Positions 11,401 to 18,821 of a stretch of DNA of 64,000 nt are shown here, in pieces (position 1 is the first letter of the stretch; the number at the start of each line of letters is the position of its first letter). A program made the position numbers and the translations under genes. The stretch is from NCBI RefSeq assembly GCF_002797895.1, contig NZ_PGES01000001.1, positions 1,798,001 through 1,862,000 on the forward strand. The letters run 5' to 3'. The notes below the pieces were generated by a model. The model did no database searches. It was not told where the DNA came from and saw only the letters and a program-made list of their open reading frames with translations. Origin of the DNA: Janthinobacterium sp. 67 (GTDB lineage: Bacteria > Pseudomonadota > Gammaproteobacteria > Burkholderiales > Burkholderiaceae_D).

Positions 11401-11453
11401 CAGCGGATCACCGCTGCCCTGCCCATCCCGCCGCCAGGCACATCACGCATCAT
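8397..11453 (-). CDS. Hybrid sensor kinase with periplasmic ABC-type binding-protein sensor domain
   Basis: A 1018-residue protein. A signal-peptide-like N-terminus (to about residue 37) is followed by a large periplasmic domain resembling ABC substrate-binding proteins (about 45-330: RVLVLNAYDYGRAGVESYTR, LVTGNVNRD). A transmembrane helix follows (about 365-385), then PAS, HisKA ([21 protein letters not shown]), HATPase (DTGSGI, GTGLGL) and a receiver with DDDD and SDWRMPDMDG motifs. It ends in a helical tail with LEQHQYQPLCALLAQL. The kinase core is very similar to that of the gene immediately downstream, so the two look like a tandem duplication. The start is 11453, with a possible alternative at 11426. 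Confidence 0.9.
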   Translation of the reverse strand: MMRDVPGGGMGRAAVIRCGRALLLILCAAAAAPALAASAAPPHRGQRVLVLNAYDYGRAGVESYTRTYVAALAAAGLSSEDIMVEHLNLNTQGDPALRNEMRDLLLLRYTQMMGRKADLIIAMQQPALDFLLSDLAPLARGVPVLAINTSGKALPAGSPLAIWQQKANVDFSGTLAQAMALFPETKNIVMAVGASEADQALKRNMQQAAQAWQGIFFMEYLDGLTLAQMRAKVAHLPADTLLVTGNVNRDVDGNIATPVQFAGELARLANVPAFGMYNTNVGKGILGGSILHIEGAAQQVAQMSLAVLAGKAPAAPGALLPPVRPVPMYDWEQLQRWDADLSRLPPDTLFFNRPPQLWHEHRAAVLSAGAVFLAMACMLSALLLQRRRLRRAESDARESEQRFRILVEHAPEAIVVYDLDQDRFIDANSSAQRMLGMSREALLARGPFDLYTGEQPDGLPLGLMMEEHLRRAMLGEPILVERNVRRADGSIFPCEVRLVRLPMEGRRLVRSGIVDISERKQSEQELLGYRDHLEELVQQRTAALSVAVTEAESANRAKSVFLANMSHELRTPLNSVIGFSQMMADSSSMFEEEKHNLAIINRAGHHLLTLINDILELSKIEAGRMQLQAGPVDLNGLLDEVLEMVRMRSGDQGIALRLERSGVPPLVRLDGAKLRQVLLNLLSNALKFIEQGSVTLSLACQAESDGQVALAFAVRDTGSGIAEDDLERIFEPFVQADSAVAQAGTGLGLTISREFVRLMGGELRVESVLGTGSMFHFDLRAPCVQCPAAAPPAPGRVARLPAAQRGRTVLLVDDDDNCRKLLTGLLAPLGFQLDEAAGGAQAQAMLAAQRYDIVLSDWRMPDMDGLALTRWLRAQPALAQPRLVIMTASAFEEEKQEALAAGADGFLRKPIEQEHLFAMLEQQLGVRFQRTGAMPPRVPAAAFDLRQALGQLGAAERQALLESVQALDLRRSAIVLAGVATSLPQLAAHVAAMLEQHQYQPLCALLAQLASEPQGEDA

Positions 11454-11615
11454 TCGCCATGCCCATGCTCACTCCCGCCTGTCACCATGTTTCAACTATG
11501 CGCCGACTGCTCAGCCACCGACACTTACAAAAACATGATAACGTCAACTGCAGGGGCAAGTCTATTGCTTAGGGCAATCATTTCACAATACCCCCGCTCG
11601 CAACGCTGGTCATCG

Positions 11616-12962
11616 TTACGCGGCGGTGCCGCTGATGCCGAACAATTCCAGCTTCAGCCCTTTTATGCCAGACGGCACATAAATCGCAATCGCCTGTGCC
11701 TTGATCATGCTGTCATAGATACTGCCCTTGTTGTCGATCGAAAAATAATACGTATTGGGTCGTACCGGCACTTCAGCGGGAACCTGGGCCATATGGCGCA
11801 ATTCTGCACCAGGCAGCGCCCGGCCCAGTAACAGTTCGATATTGTCAGGAGAGGATATCTTGAACTGCAACGGCACCGTGGCGACCAATTCCAGTGCCGG
11901 CATATCGGCGTTGACCGCAAGACAGAGTTCGGTCTGACGGTCAATCCGCGCAGCATCGAGCAAACCGTGATAGTGGGTGTTTTGTTGCGTGTCGTTGGAC
12001 AGCGCAATGGGGAAGTAGCGCGACAGGAGCACCGTATCGATCAGGTCGCGAATGATGCCATCGAGCTTGCCGAAACCGGGAGCCGCGTCATCATGACAAT
12101 ACGCCGGCAAGTCGCTCAGCGTGTATTTTTTCGAAAACGTCATCAAGCCACCGGCCAGTGCCATCAATTTTTCAAACAGATACACGGGATGATGGTGCCG
12201 GTAACTGGCGCAATGACCGAGCGTGGCGCTGGCCGTGCTCAAGGTATTGAGCATCCAGAACGAGGAGACATCTCCGCCGTGAAACTCAACCGTATTCTTA
12301 CCGGGCTGACGGTGGCGACTGTACAGCGCCTCAATTTTCGCGCCCAAGCGGTCGATCAGCGAATCGAGCATGTTCTGCAGCGAAGACTCGGCGCTGATGG
12401 TCAGGCCAGGCGGAATGAAGGAGGCATCGATTTCAAAGCTGCCATTGCCAGCGCGGTACAAACGGATCACCGGGATGGCAAGATAATCATGGAGCGGATC
12501 CAGTTGCGACAGCAGATACACGCGCTTCTTCAGGTAAGCCACATCGATGCTGACTGCCTCGCTGTACAGATCCGGGGTTTCGATATCCGCCTGGGCATAG
12601 CGCGCGCCTGCAGAGCTCACATTCCCGCCATGCGCCTGCAGCACCGGCAGCGCGGCATAAAAAGTAAAACTATGTTCGCTGGAAGGCAGTTTGGACAGGT
12701 CTACAGCACTGGGCAATACATCGCCAAGCGGCGCTTCGAAGAGCTCTCCATCCTGGAAGACGAGCGACATGGCGTCCGCCCGCAGGCTATTGTTGGCTAG
12801 TGCGTCCGCATTCCAGCGGATGCCATGCACACCCCATAAATGCGGATTGATGAGTGAGGCCAGACGTTGCAGGCGCGCTTCATGGTAGCGGTCCAGCTGC
12901 TGGAATTGCTGGGGACCGATGGCCAGCCCCTCGGACCACAGTAATTTGGATGGCAATGTCAT
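11616..12962 (-). CDS. tssK: Type VI secretion baseplate subunit TssK
   Basis: Baseplate protein that links the type VI sheath/tail to the membrane complex. The 448-residue product starts MTLPSKLLWSEGLAIGPQQFQQLDRYHE, the classic TssK opening, and has the normal length. The open frame runs on upstream, but the ATG at 12962 has a GGAG site at the right distance and matches the family N-terminus. It is transcribed divergently from tssF, with a 173-base shared control region. Codon use is somewhat less GC-rich than in the kinases to its left. Confidence 0.93.
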   Translation of the reverse strand: MTLPSKLLWSEGLAIGPQQFQQLDRYHEARLQRLASLINPHLWGVHGIRWNADALANNSLRADAMSLVFQDGELFEAPLGDVLPSAVDLSKLPSSEHSFTFYAALPVLQAHGGNVSSAGARYAQADIETPDLYSEAVSIDVAYLKKRVYLLSQLDPLHDYLAIPVIRLYRAGNGSFEIDASFIPPGLTISAESSLQNMLDSLIDRLGAKIEALYSRHRQPGKNTVEFHGGDVSSFWMLNTLSTASATLGHCASYRHHHPVYLFEKLMALAGGLMTFSKKYTLSDLPAYCHDDAAPGFGKLDGIIRDLIDTVLLSRYFPIALSNDTQQNTHYHGLLDAARIDRQTELCLAVNADMPALELVATVPLQFKISSPDNIELLLGRALPGAELRHMAQVPAEVPVRPNTYYFSIDNKGSIYDSMIKAQAIAIYVPSGIKGLKLELFGISGTAA

Positions 12963-13036
12963 TGCATTCTCCATGTTGATCGTTGGAATCATGCTGCCTT
13001 GCCAGTGTGAGGTTGCCAGTTTGAAAGTTCTTGATG

Positions 13037-13067
13037 TTGCGCAGCAACCCTGCGCAATTGTTGCGCA
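13037..13067. promoter_or_regulatory. Triple TTGCGCA/TGCGCAA operator-like repeat between tssK and tssF
   Basis: Three 7-base half-sites occur in 31 bases: TTGCGCA at 13037-13043, TGCGCAA at 13051-13057 and TTGCGCA at 13061-13067. Adjacent pairs form perfect inverted repeats with 7-base and 3-base spacers. They sit in the middle of the divergent tssK/tssF control region, a natural place for an operator. No protein is known to me for this site. Confidence 0.45.
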
Positions 13068-13135
13068 AACGCAATTTACCTCTGAGCAAACGCTCGGATA
13101 CTGGCCATTCCGCGTGAAGACACAGGAAAAGAGAG

Positions 13136-14941
13136 ATGGAGGACTTGCTGCCGTATTTCGAACGCGAGCTGGTGATGCTGCGGCGACATTGCCGTGAGTT
13201 TGCCGAACGCTACCCGAGAATCGCCGGCAAATTGCACATGTCGGGCGAGTCTTGCGAGGATCCGCACGTCGAACACTTGATCGAATCGGTGGCCATGCTG
13301 GCGGCACGCATCTCGAAACGGCTCGACGACGACTATCCGCAATTTACCGAAGCCCTGTTCGAAGCCCTGTTCCCGCATTATCTGCGTCCCTTTCCATCGT
13401 GTACCATCGTGCATCAGCCCGCCCCAGCGGCTGGAGCGGGTGTATTGCACCTGCCTGCGGGCAGTGAAATGGACGCCACGCCGGTGCGCGGCGTGCGCTG
13501 CCGCTTCAAGACTGCCTACGGCATCACGACGGGAGCATCGGTACTGGAAAGTGCGGTGTTCGATGCGATGATCAAGCCGCCGGCAGGCGTACGTCTGCCG
13601 GCATCCGCCAGTTCCTCGCTGAACATCGGCATCCGGCATCTCGACACAGCGCCCGCGTCACTGCGCGTTTTCATCGATGGCGAAGCTTCTTTTTCCGCCG
13701 CCTTGCGCGATGCCCTGTTCATGCATGCGGTCTGCGCTTTTGTGTCCATCGACGCGGTGCAATGGATGACCTTGCCCGTCGTGCCGTTGATGCCCGTCGG
13801 CTTCGGCGACACGGATGCCTTGATACCTTTCGGTGCCCGTTCGCAGCCGGCCTACCGCATCCTGAGCGAGTATTTTGCATATCCGGAAAAATTCAATTTC
13901 TTCGACATCGATATCGCGGCGCTGAGTGCCGCGCTGCCGCCTGCTTGCCAGCGCTTTACCCTGCATCTGTGCATGGCCGGTTTGCGACCCGATTCCGCTG
14001 CGGCGCGCATGTTGTCCAGCATTTCCAGCGACAACTTAAGGCTGGGCTGCAGTCCGGCGGTCAATCTTTTCCGCCAGGAAGGCGTACCGATCGCCGTCAC
14101 ACGGCAGAAAACCGACTATTCCGTGCTGGCCCATGCTACCCATGCCCATGGTTACGAAGTCGTCACTGTCGACGCGGCGCGCTTATTGCGCCAACGCGGA
14201 GGGGAAAGCACGCTGACCGAATTTCGCCCGCTGTACAGCCTGCGCCATGGCGAAGGTGCGGCGCAACAAGGCCACTACTGGGTCGTGCGCCACGATACGG
14301 ATTTAGCCATGAAAAGTCCCGGCCATGAAAAGAAAATCACGCTGGTCGATAGCGACTTCAATCCCCTTATCCACGAAAAAGCCAGCTTGTCGCTGTCGCT
14401 GACATGCAGTAACCGCGATCTTCCCCTGGCGCTCAAATACGGTCAGCCGCAAGGAGACTTGCAACCGTGCGGCGGCGGACCCGCACTGCACATGCTGCGA
14501 CGACCCAGCCAGCCGCGACGCTTTTCGCCGGGCGCGGGCCTGCACTGGCGCCTGATTTCGCACCTGACATTGAATCATCACGCGCTGGTCCAGGAAGGCC
14601 TGCCGGCGCTGCGTGAACTGCTGACACTGTATGACTTGTCTCAATCGGCAAGCTCGCAACGCCAGATCCACGGTATCGTCGCGCTCGCGCACTCGCCGAC
14701 CACGGCATGGCTGCGGCACAAGCGCGGTACCTCGATGGCGCATGGCGTGGAAGTGCGCATCACGCTGGACGAAGAAGCGTTCGTCGGCACCAGCATGCAC
14801 CTGTTTGTGCAGGTGATCGATCACTTCCTTGGGCTGTATGTGCAAATCAACAGTTTCATCGAGCTGGTGGTGCTGTCAGGGCAAAGCGGAGAGGAGCTGA
14901 TCCGATGCAAACCAAGAAGCGGCCTGCAGAATCTGGTGTAG
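13136..14941 (+). CDS. tssF: Type VI secretion baseplate subunit TssF
   Basis: A 601-residue baseplate wedge protein (VasA/ImpG family). The start MEDLLPYFERELVMLRRHCREFAERYPRIAGKL and the DDDYPQFTEALFEALFPHYLRPFPSC block are diagnostic. Length is normal. The ATG at 13136 follows an AGGAAAAGAGAG purine tract. Its 3' end overlaps tssG by 37 bases, indicating translational coupling. TssF works with TssG, TssK and TssE, but no tssE is present in this window. Confidence 0.95.
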   Translation: MEDLLPYFERELVMLRRHCREFAERYPRIAGKLHMSGESCEDPHVEHLIESVAMLAARISKRLDDDYPQFTEALFEALFPHYLRPFPSCTIVHQPAPAAGAGVLHLPAGSEMDATPVRGVRCRFKTAYGITTGASVLESAVFDAMIKPPAGVRLPASASSSLNIGIRHLDTAPASLRVFIDGEASFSAALRDALFMHAVCAFVSIDAVQWMTLPVVPLMPVGFGDTDALIPFGARSQPAYRILSEYFAYPEKFNFFDIDIAALSAALPPACQRFTLHLCMAGLRPDSAAARMLSSISSDNLRLGCSPAVNLFRQEGVPIAVTRQKTDYSVLAHATHAHGYEVVTVDAARLLRQRGGESTLTEFRPLYSLRHGEGAAQQGHYWVVRHDTDLAMKSPGHEKKITLVDSDFNPLIHEKASLSLSLTCSNRDLPLALKYGQPQGDLQPCGGGPALHMLRRPSQPRRFSPGAGLHWRLISHLTLNHHALVQEGLPALRELLTLYDLSQSASSQRQIHGIVALAHSPTTAWLRHKRGTSMAHGVEVRITLDEEAFVGTSMHLFVQVIDHFLGLYVQINSFIELVVLSGQSGEELIRCKPRSGLQNLV

Positions 14942-15930
14942 TACAACACTTGCTGGCCGAGCCGTACCGCTACCAGTTCGTGCAGGCGGTGCGTATTCTG
15001 CTGTGCTGGCTACGCCAGCAGAACGTGTCCCATGCGAAAGCCTTAGGCCAGGTGTTGCGCTTCAAGAATAGCCTGTCCTTGAGTTTTCCTGCCAGTGAAA
15101 TCGAACAGCTCTCGCTCGACGACAATGAACAGCTGACCTTGACACCCACGTTCATGCGTTTTCTGGGCGTCGGCGGCACCTTGCCCCTGCACCACTCGGA
15201 ACGCATCGCCGCCTACCGCTTTTCGAGCAAAGACGCTGGCGTCTCGGCCTTTCTCGATATCTTTTCGCACCGCATGGTCGCACTGTATTACCAGGCTTGG
15301 GAAAAGTATCGACTGGAAGCCACGCTCCAGACCCAGGCAAGGGATGCGCAACTGCCATTGCTGATGGCACTGGCCGGCGTGCGGCGCAATGCGCTGCAGC
15401 CGAGCGGAGAAACTGATGCCGTGACGCAGCACGTCGCGGCCTGGTACGCGGGTCTGCTGCGCTGCCGCCCCGTCTCCGCGCAAGCGATCGGCCCCGCGCT
15501 GGCCGAGTACTGCGGCGTCCCCGTCACCGTGCAGCAATTTGTCGGTGGCTGGGACTATCTGGAAAAAAACCGGCGCAGCCTGTTGGGCAGTGTCAACTTT
15601 ACCCTGGCGCGCGGTGCAACGCTTGGCCTGCGGCTGTGGCGCCAGGACATGCGCGTCTGCCTGCATATCGGCCCGCTGGATCCCGCTGGCCTGCAACGCT
15701 TCCTGCCGCGCAGCACGGGCGCGGCGGCACTGGCAAAGATGCTGATGCTGTTTGGCGTACCGGACTTGCAATATGAAGTACGACTGATATTGAGTCCGCC
15801 ATGTATTACCCCCCTGCTCCTGAGTTCCAACCCTTCAGAAAGACGGTGCCTGGGATGGACGACGTTCTTGCAGACAGCACAAGGCAAGGTACGCGGCGCC
15901 GAAGTGCGTTATTTGCTGCCACTGGCTTGA
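14905..15930 (+). CDS. tssG: Type VI secretion baseplate subunit TssG
   Basis: A 341-residue partner of TssF in the baseplate wedge (VasB/ImpH family). It shows the family pattern LLAEPYRYQFVQAVRIL near the N-terminus, then FPASEIEQL, FMRFLGVGGTLPLHHSE and LFGVPDLQYEVRL near the C-terminus. The start ATG at 14905 lies inside the end of tssF and has a GGAG site seven bases upstream. Earlier in-frame starts would run through tssF and are rejected. Confidence 0.94.
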   Translation: MQTKKRPAESGVVQHLLAEPYRYQFVQAVRILLCWLRQQNVSHAKALGQVLRFKNSLSLSFPASEIEQLSLDDNEQLTLTPTFMRFLGVGGTLPLHHSERIAAYRFSSKDAGVSAFLDIFSHRMVALYYQAWEKYRLEATLQTQARDAQLPLLMALAGVRRNALQPSGETDAVTQHVAAWYAGLLRCRPVSAQAIGPALAEYCGVPVTVQQFVGGWDYLEKNRRSLLGSVNFTLARGATLGLRLWRQDMRVCLHIGPLDPAGLQRFLPRSTGAAALAKMLMLFGVPDLQYEVRLILSPPCITPLLLSSNPSERRCLGWTTFLQTAQGKVRGAEVRYLLPLA

Positions 15931-15959
15931 GCAGTTCCTATCAGGAAAGCGAGGCAAAC

Positions 15960-16214
15960 ATGAAACATGCGGGACGCGGCGTCATCCGGCTCGGAGACGC
16001 AACCGATCACGGCGGCAAGGTCACCAGCGCCTCATCCGGCAGCACCGTGATGGGCAAGACAGCGGCACTGGCCGATGACACCACATTCTGCCCCAAGTGC
16101 AAGGGCAATTTTCCGATCACGCCGGATGGCGCCGGCGCAAGACACATGGGCAAGCCGTACGCCTATGACGGCGACGCCACCGCCTGCGGCGCCCGCCTGA
16201 TCACATCTTTGTAA
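15960..16214 (+). CDS. PAAR-domain type VI spike tip protein
   Basis: An 84-residue PAAR protein that would cap the VgrG trimer as the sharp metal-binding tip of the injection device. It starts MKHAGRGVIRLGDATDHGGKV and has the repeated Gly-rich turns of PAAR folds. Candidate zinc ligands are H17, C44, C47, H62 and C76. It is a stand-alone PAAR with no toxin extension. It lies 29 bases after tssG and 12 bases before vgrG, so it belongs to the same operon. The start has a GAGG site. Confidence 0.93.
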   Translation: MKHAGRGVIRLGDATDHGGKVTSASSGSTVMGKTAALADDTTFCPKCKGNFPITPDGAGARHMGKPYAYDGDATACGARLITSL

Positions 16215-16226
16215 CGGAGGCAGGCC

Positions 16227-18821
16227 ATGCATGCAAACATCCAGGCGGCACTGTCAGCCTTCGGCCTCGCCGCACAAGAACGGCGCCTGCTGAAGATCGG
16301 CTTCCCCCATGAAGATGGGCCAGCCGGCGCCATCCTGCTGGTCAATTCGCTGACGGCCAGGGAGGAGGTGTCGCGCGACTTCCGTTTCGAGGCCGAACTG
16401 CTGTCCGATGACGCGCATATTGCGCTCAAGGCCATGATGGGCCGCATGGTGACCATTTCCATGGTGCGCGACGATGGCACGCTGCGCCACTTCAATGGCT
16501 ATGTGGGCGAGTTTTGCCTGCTGCGCGCCGACGGCGGCTTTGCGTGGTACCGCATGGTGCTGCAACCATGGCTGGCCTTCGCCCGGCTGCGCCAGGACAA
16601 TGTGTCCTTTCATGGCCAAAGCGTGATGCAGCTGACCGAAACGACCTTTGCCCACTACGAACAGCGCGACTGGAAAACCAGCATCCATGGCGACGATCCG
16701 CAAATCACCTGCGCCAACCAGCACAACGAAACCGACTACAACCACCTGCACCGGCGCTGGGAAGCGCTGGGCTGGCATTACTGGTACGAGCATCGCGCCG
16801 ATGGCCATACGTTGTGGCTCGCGGACAATACCACCTTGGCTGACATGATCGCCACGGCGGCCGGCGACGGCGCCATGCGCTTTCACTCCGAGTCGGGTTC
16901 CATGGAAGACGATGGCTTGCGACAGTGGCAAGCCGTGCGCCGGATCGGCTCCGGACAGCTGACCTTGGCCAGTTTCGACTATAAAAATCCGCAACCACGC
17001 CTTGCCAGCGGCTATTCCCTGAATCGCCAGGGCGATGTATTTGCCCACGAACTGTACGAAAATACGGGCGCCTATGGCTATCAGGATGTCGATGCCGGGG
17101 ACGCACTGGCACAACGCCGCATGGAGGAAAGCGACCACCTGCGCCAGTATTTCGAGGCGGCCGGCAATCACCGTGGCGCACAGCCCGGCCTTTGCTTCCG
17201 GCTCGATGGCCATTTCAGCACCGAGGAAAAACGCTGTCAACCTGGTGAAGAGCGCCCGGACAGTATCGCCGGACGCGAATACCTGATCCTGTCCGTCGAG
17301 CATCGCGCCAGCAATAATTATCAGGTCGGCCCGAACGCCCCCTCCCACTACGTCAACAATATGCTGTGCGTGCGCCGGGACATCCGTTGGCGGCCGGGCC
17401 GTGGCTACAACAGCACGCCGTGCGTGGTTGCCGGTGTACAGACGGCGCTGGTCGTCGGGCCGGCCGGGGAGGAAATCCATACCGATGCGCTGGGACGCAT
17501 CCGCCTGCAATTTCACTGGGACCGCCTGGGGACATTCGATGAGCGCAGCTCGCCATGGATACGGGTCATGATGCCGATGGCAGGCCCGCAAATGGGGCAA
17601 ATCGCCCTGCCGCGCGTGGGCCAGGAAGTCGTCGTGCAATTCCAGGACGGCAATATCGACCATCCCATCGTCATCGGCGTGGTCTACAACAGCGCCAATC
17701 CGCCGCCGTGGCAGCTGCCGCAGCAACGCGCGCTGTCCGGCTTGCGCAGCCGCGAACTGGGCGCCCGCAGCGCCAACCATCTCGTGCTCGACGATACCAA
17801 GGGGGCGATTCAGGCACAGCTGCGCAGCGAGCACCACGATAGCCGGCTTTCGTTGGGCAACATCACCCGCATCGACGACCATGCCGGCCGCAAGGAAGCA
17901 CGCGGTGTAGGCTTTGAATTGGCCAGCAACGCCTGGGGCGCCCTGCGCGCAGCCAAAGGCATGCTGATTACCACCGAAACGCCGGCAGGCAGCGGCTCCG
18001 TCAAGCAACTCCACGAAACACAGGCCCGCCTGGCGCAGGCACGCCAGCTGCAACAAGACTTGGCCAGCATGGCCGTTGATGCGGGGGCGCAAGACAGCGC
18101 AACACAACAGGGCGCTGTCGCCGAGTCCATCCAGCGGCAAAACGCCGCCATCAAGGGCGCCGGCGGCGATTTCCCGGAGCTGTCCGAAGCGCATCTGCTG
18201 CTGGCCAGTCCGGCCGGCATCGAGTTGAGCACGGCCCAGTCCATGCACCTGGCCGCCAGCGAGCATGTGGCGCTCACCAGCAGCAAGCATATTTCACTCG
18301 CCAGCGGCGACAGCATGTTTGCCAGCATCGCCAAAACCTTCAGCCTGTTCGTGCACAAGGCCGGCATGAAACTGATCGCGGCCAGCGGCAAGGTGTCCAT
18401 CCAGGCCCACAGCGACGAGGTGGAAATCCTCGCCCAGAAAGTCTTGTCGCTGATCAGCGAAGCGGACTGGGTCAACATCAAGGGCAAGAAAGGCATACGC
18501 CTGCACGGCGCCAACCACATGCTGGAAATCAGCGACAAGGTGCAGTTCTTCACCTCCTCCCCCGTGCTCTTCAACGGCAACCTGGAAACCGTGGCGCCGA
18601 AGAGCGTGTCGCAGGAATTTAATGAACGGCCACACAGCAGTTTTGATCAGGAAGTGTTGCTGGTGAATGCCGACGATACGCCAGCCGTTGGCGTTGCTTT
18701 TGAACTCCTGCGCGATGACGGCAACATGGCCGGCAAAAGCGCGGAAGACTGTTCCACGCAATTACAAAAATCCACCGGCATGGATAGTTACGTCATTCGC
18801 TATAAGGGAGAACTGCCATGA
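16227..18821 (+). CDS. vgrG: Type VI secretion tip protein VgrG with C-terminal extension
   Basis: An 864-residue VgrG (TssI), the trimeric spike that carries effectors. The N-terminal gp27/gp5-like part (about 25-500) includes the YWYEHRADGHTLWLAD segment and the TDALGRIRLQFHWDR OB-fold motif. A DUF2345 beta-prism region follows (about 620-800). The last 59 residues (about 806-864, FDQEVLLVNADDTPAVGVAFELL onward) look like a small transthyretin-type domain, known in other VgrGs to dock lipase effectors. The start ATG at 16227 has ACGGAGG. The stop overlaps the effector start (ATGA), tying the two together. Confidence 0.95.
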   Translation: MHANIQAALSAFGLAAQERRLLKIGFPHEDGPAGAILLVNSLTAREEVSRDFRFEAELLSDDAHIALKAMMGRMVTISMVRDDGTLRHFNGYVGEFCLLRADGGFAWYRMVLQPWLAFARLRQDNVSFHGQSVMQLTETTFAHYEQRDWKTSIHGDDPQITCANQHNETDYNHLHRRWEALGWHYWYEHRADGHTLWLADNTTLADMIATAAGDGAMRFHSESGSMEDDGLRQWQAVRRIGSGQLTLASFDYKNPQPRLASGYSLNRQGDVFAHELYENTGAYGYQDVDAGDALAQRRMEESDHLRQYFEAAGNHRGAQPGLCFRLDGHFSTEEKRCQPGEERPDSIAGREYLILSVEHRASNNYQVGPNAPSHYVNNMLCVRRDIRWRPGRGYNSTPCVVAGVQTALVVGPAGEEIHTDALGRIRLQFHWDRLGTFDERSSPWIRVMMPMAGPQMGQIALPRVGQEVVVQFQDGNIDHPIVIGVVYNSANPPPWQLPQQRALSGLRSRELGARSANHLVLDDTKGAIQAQLRSEHHDSRLSLGNITRIDDHAGRKEARGVGFELASNAWGALRAAKGMLITTETPAGSGSVKQLHETQARLAQARQLQQDLASMAVDAGAQDSATQQGAVAESIQRQNAAIKGAGGDFPELSEAHLLLASPAGIELSTAQSMHLAASEHVALTSSKHISLASGDSMFASIAKTFSLFVHKAGMKLIAASGKVSIQAHSDEVEILAQKVLSLISEADWVNIKGKKGIRLHGANHMLEISDKVQFFTSSPVLFNGNLETVAPKSVSQEFNERPHSSFDQEVLLVNADDTPAVGVAFELLRDDGNMAGKSAEDCSTQLQKSTGMDSYVIRYKGELP

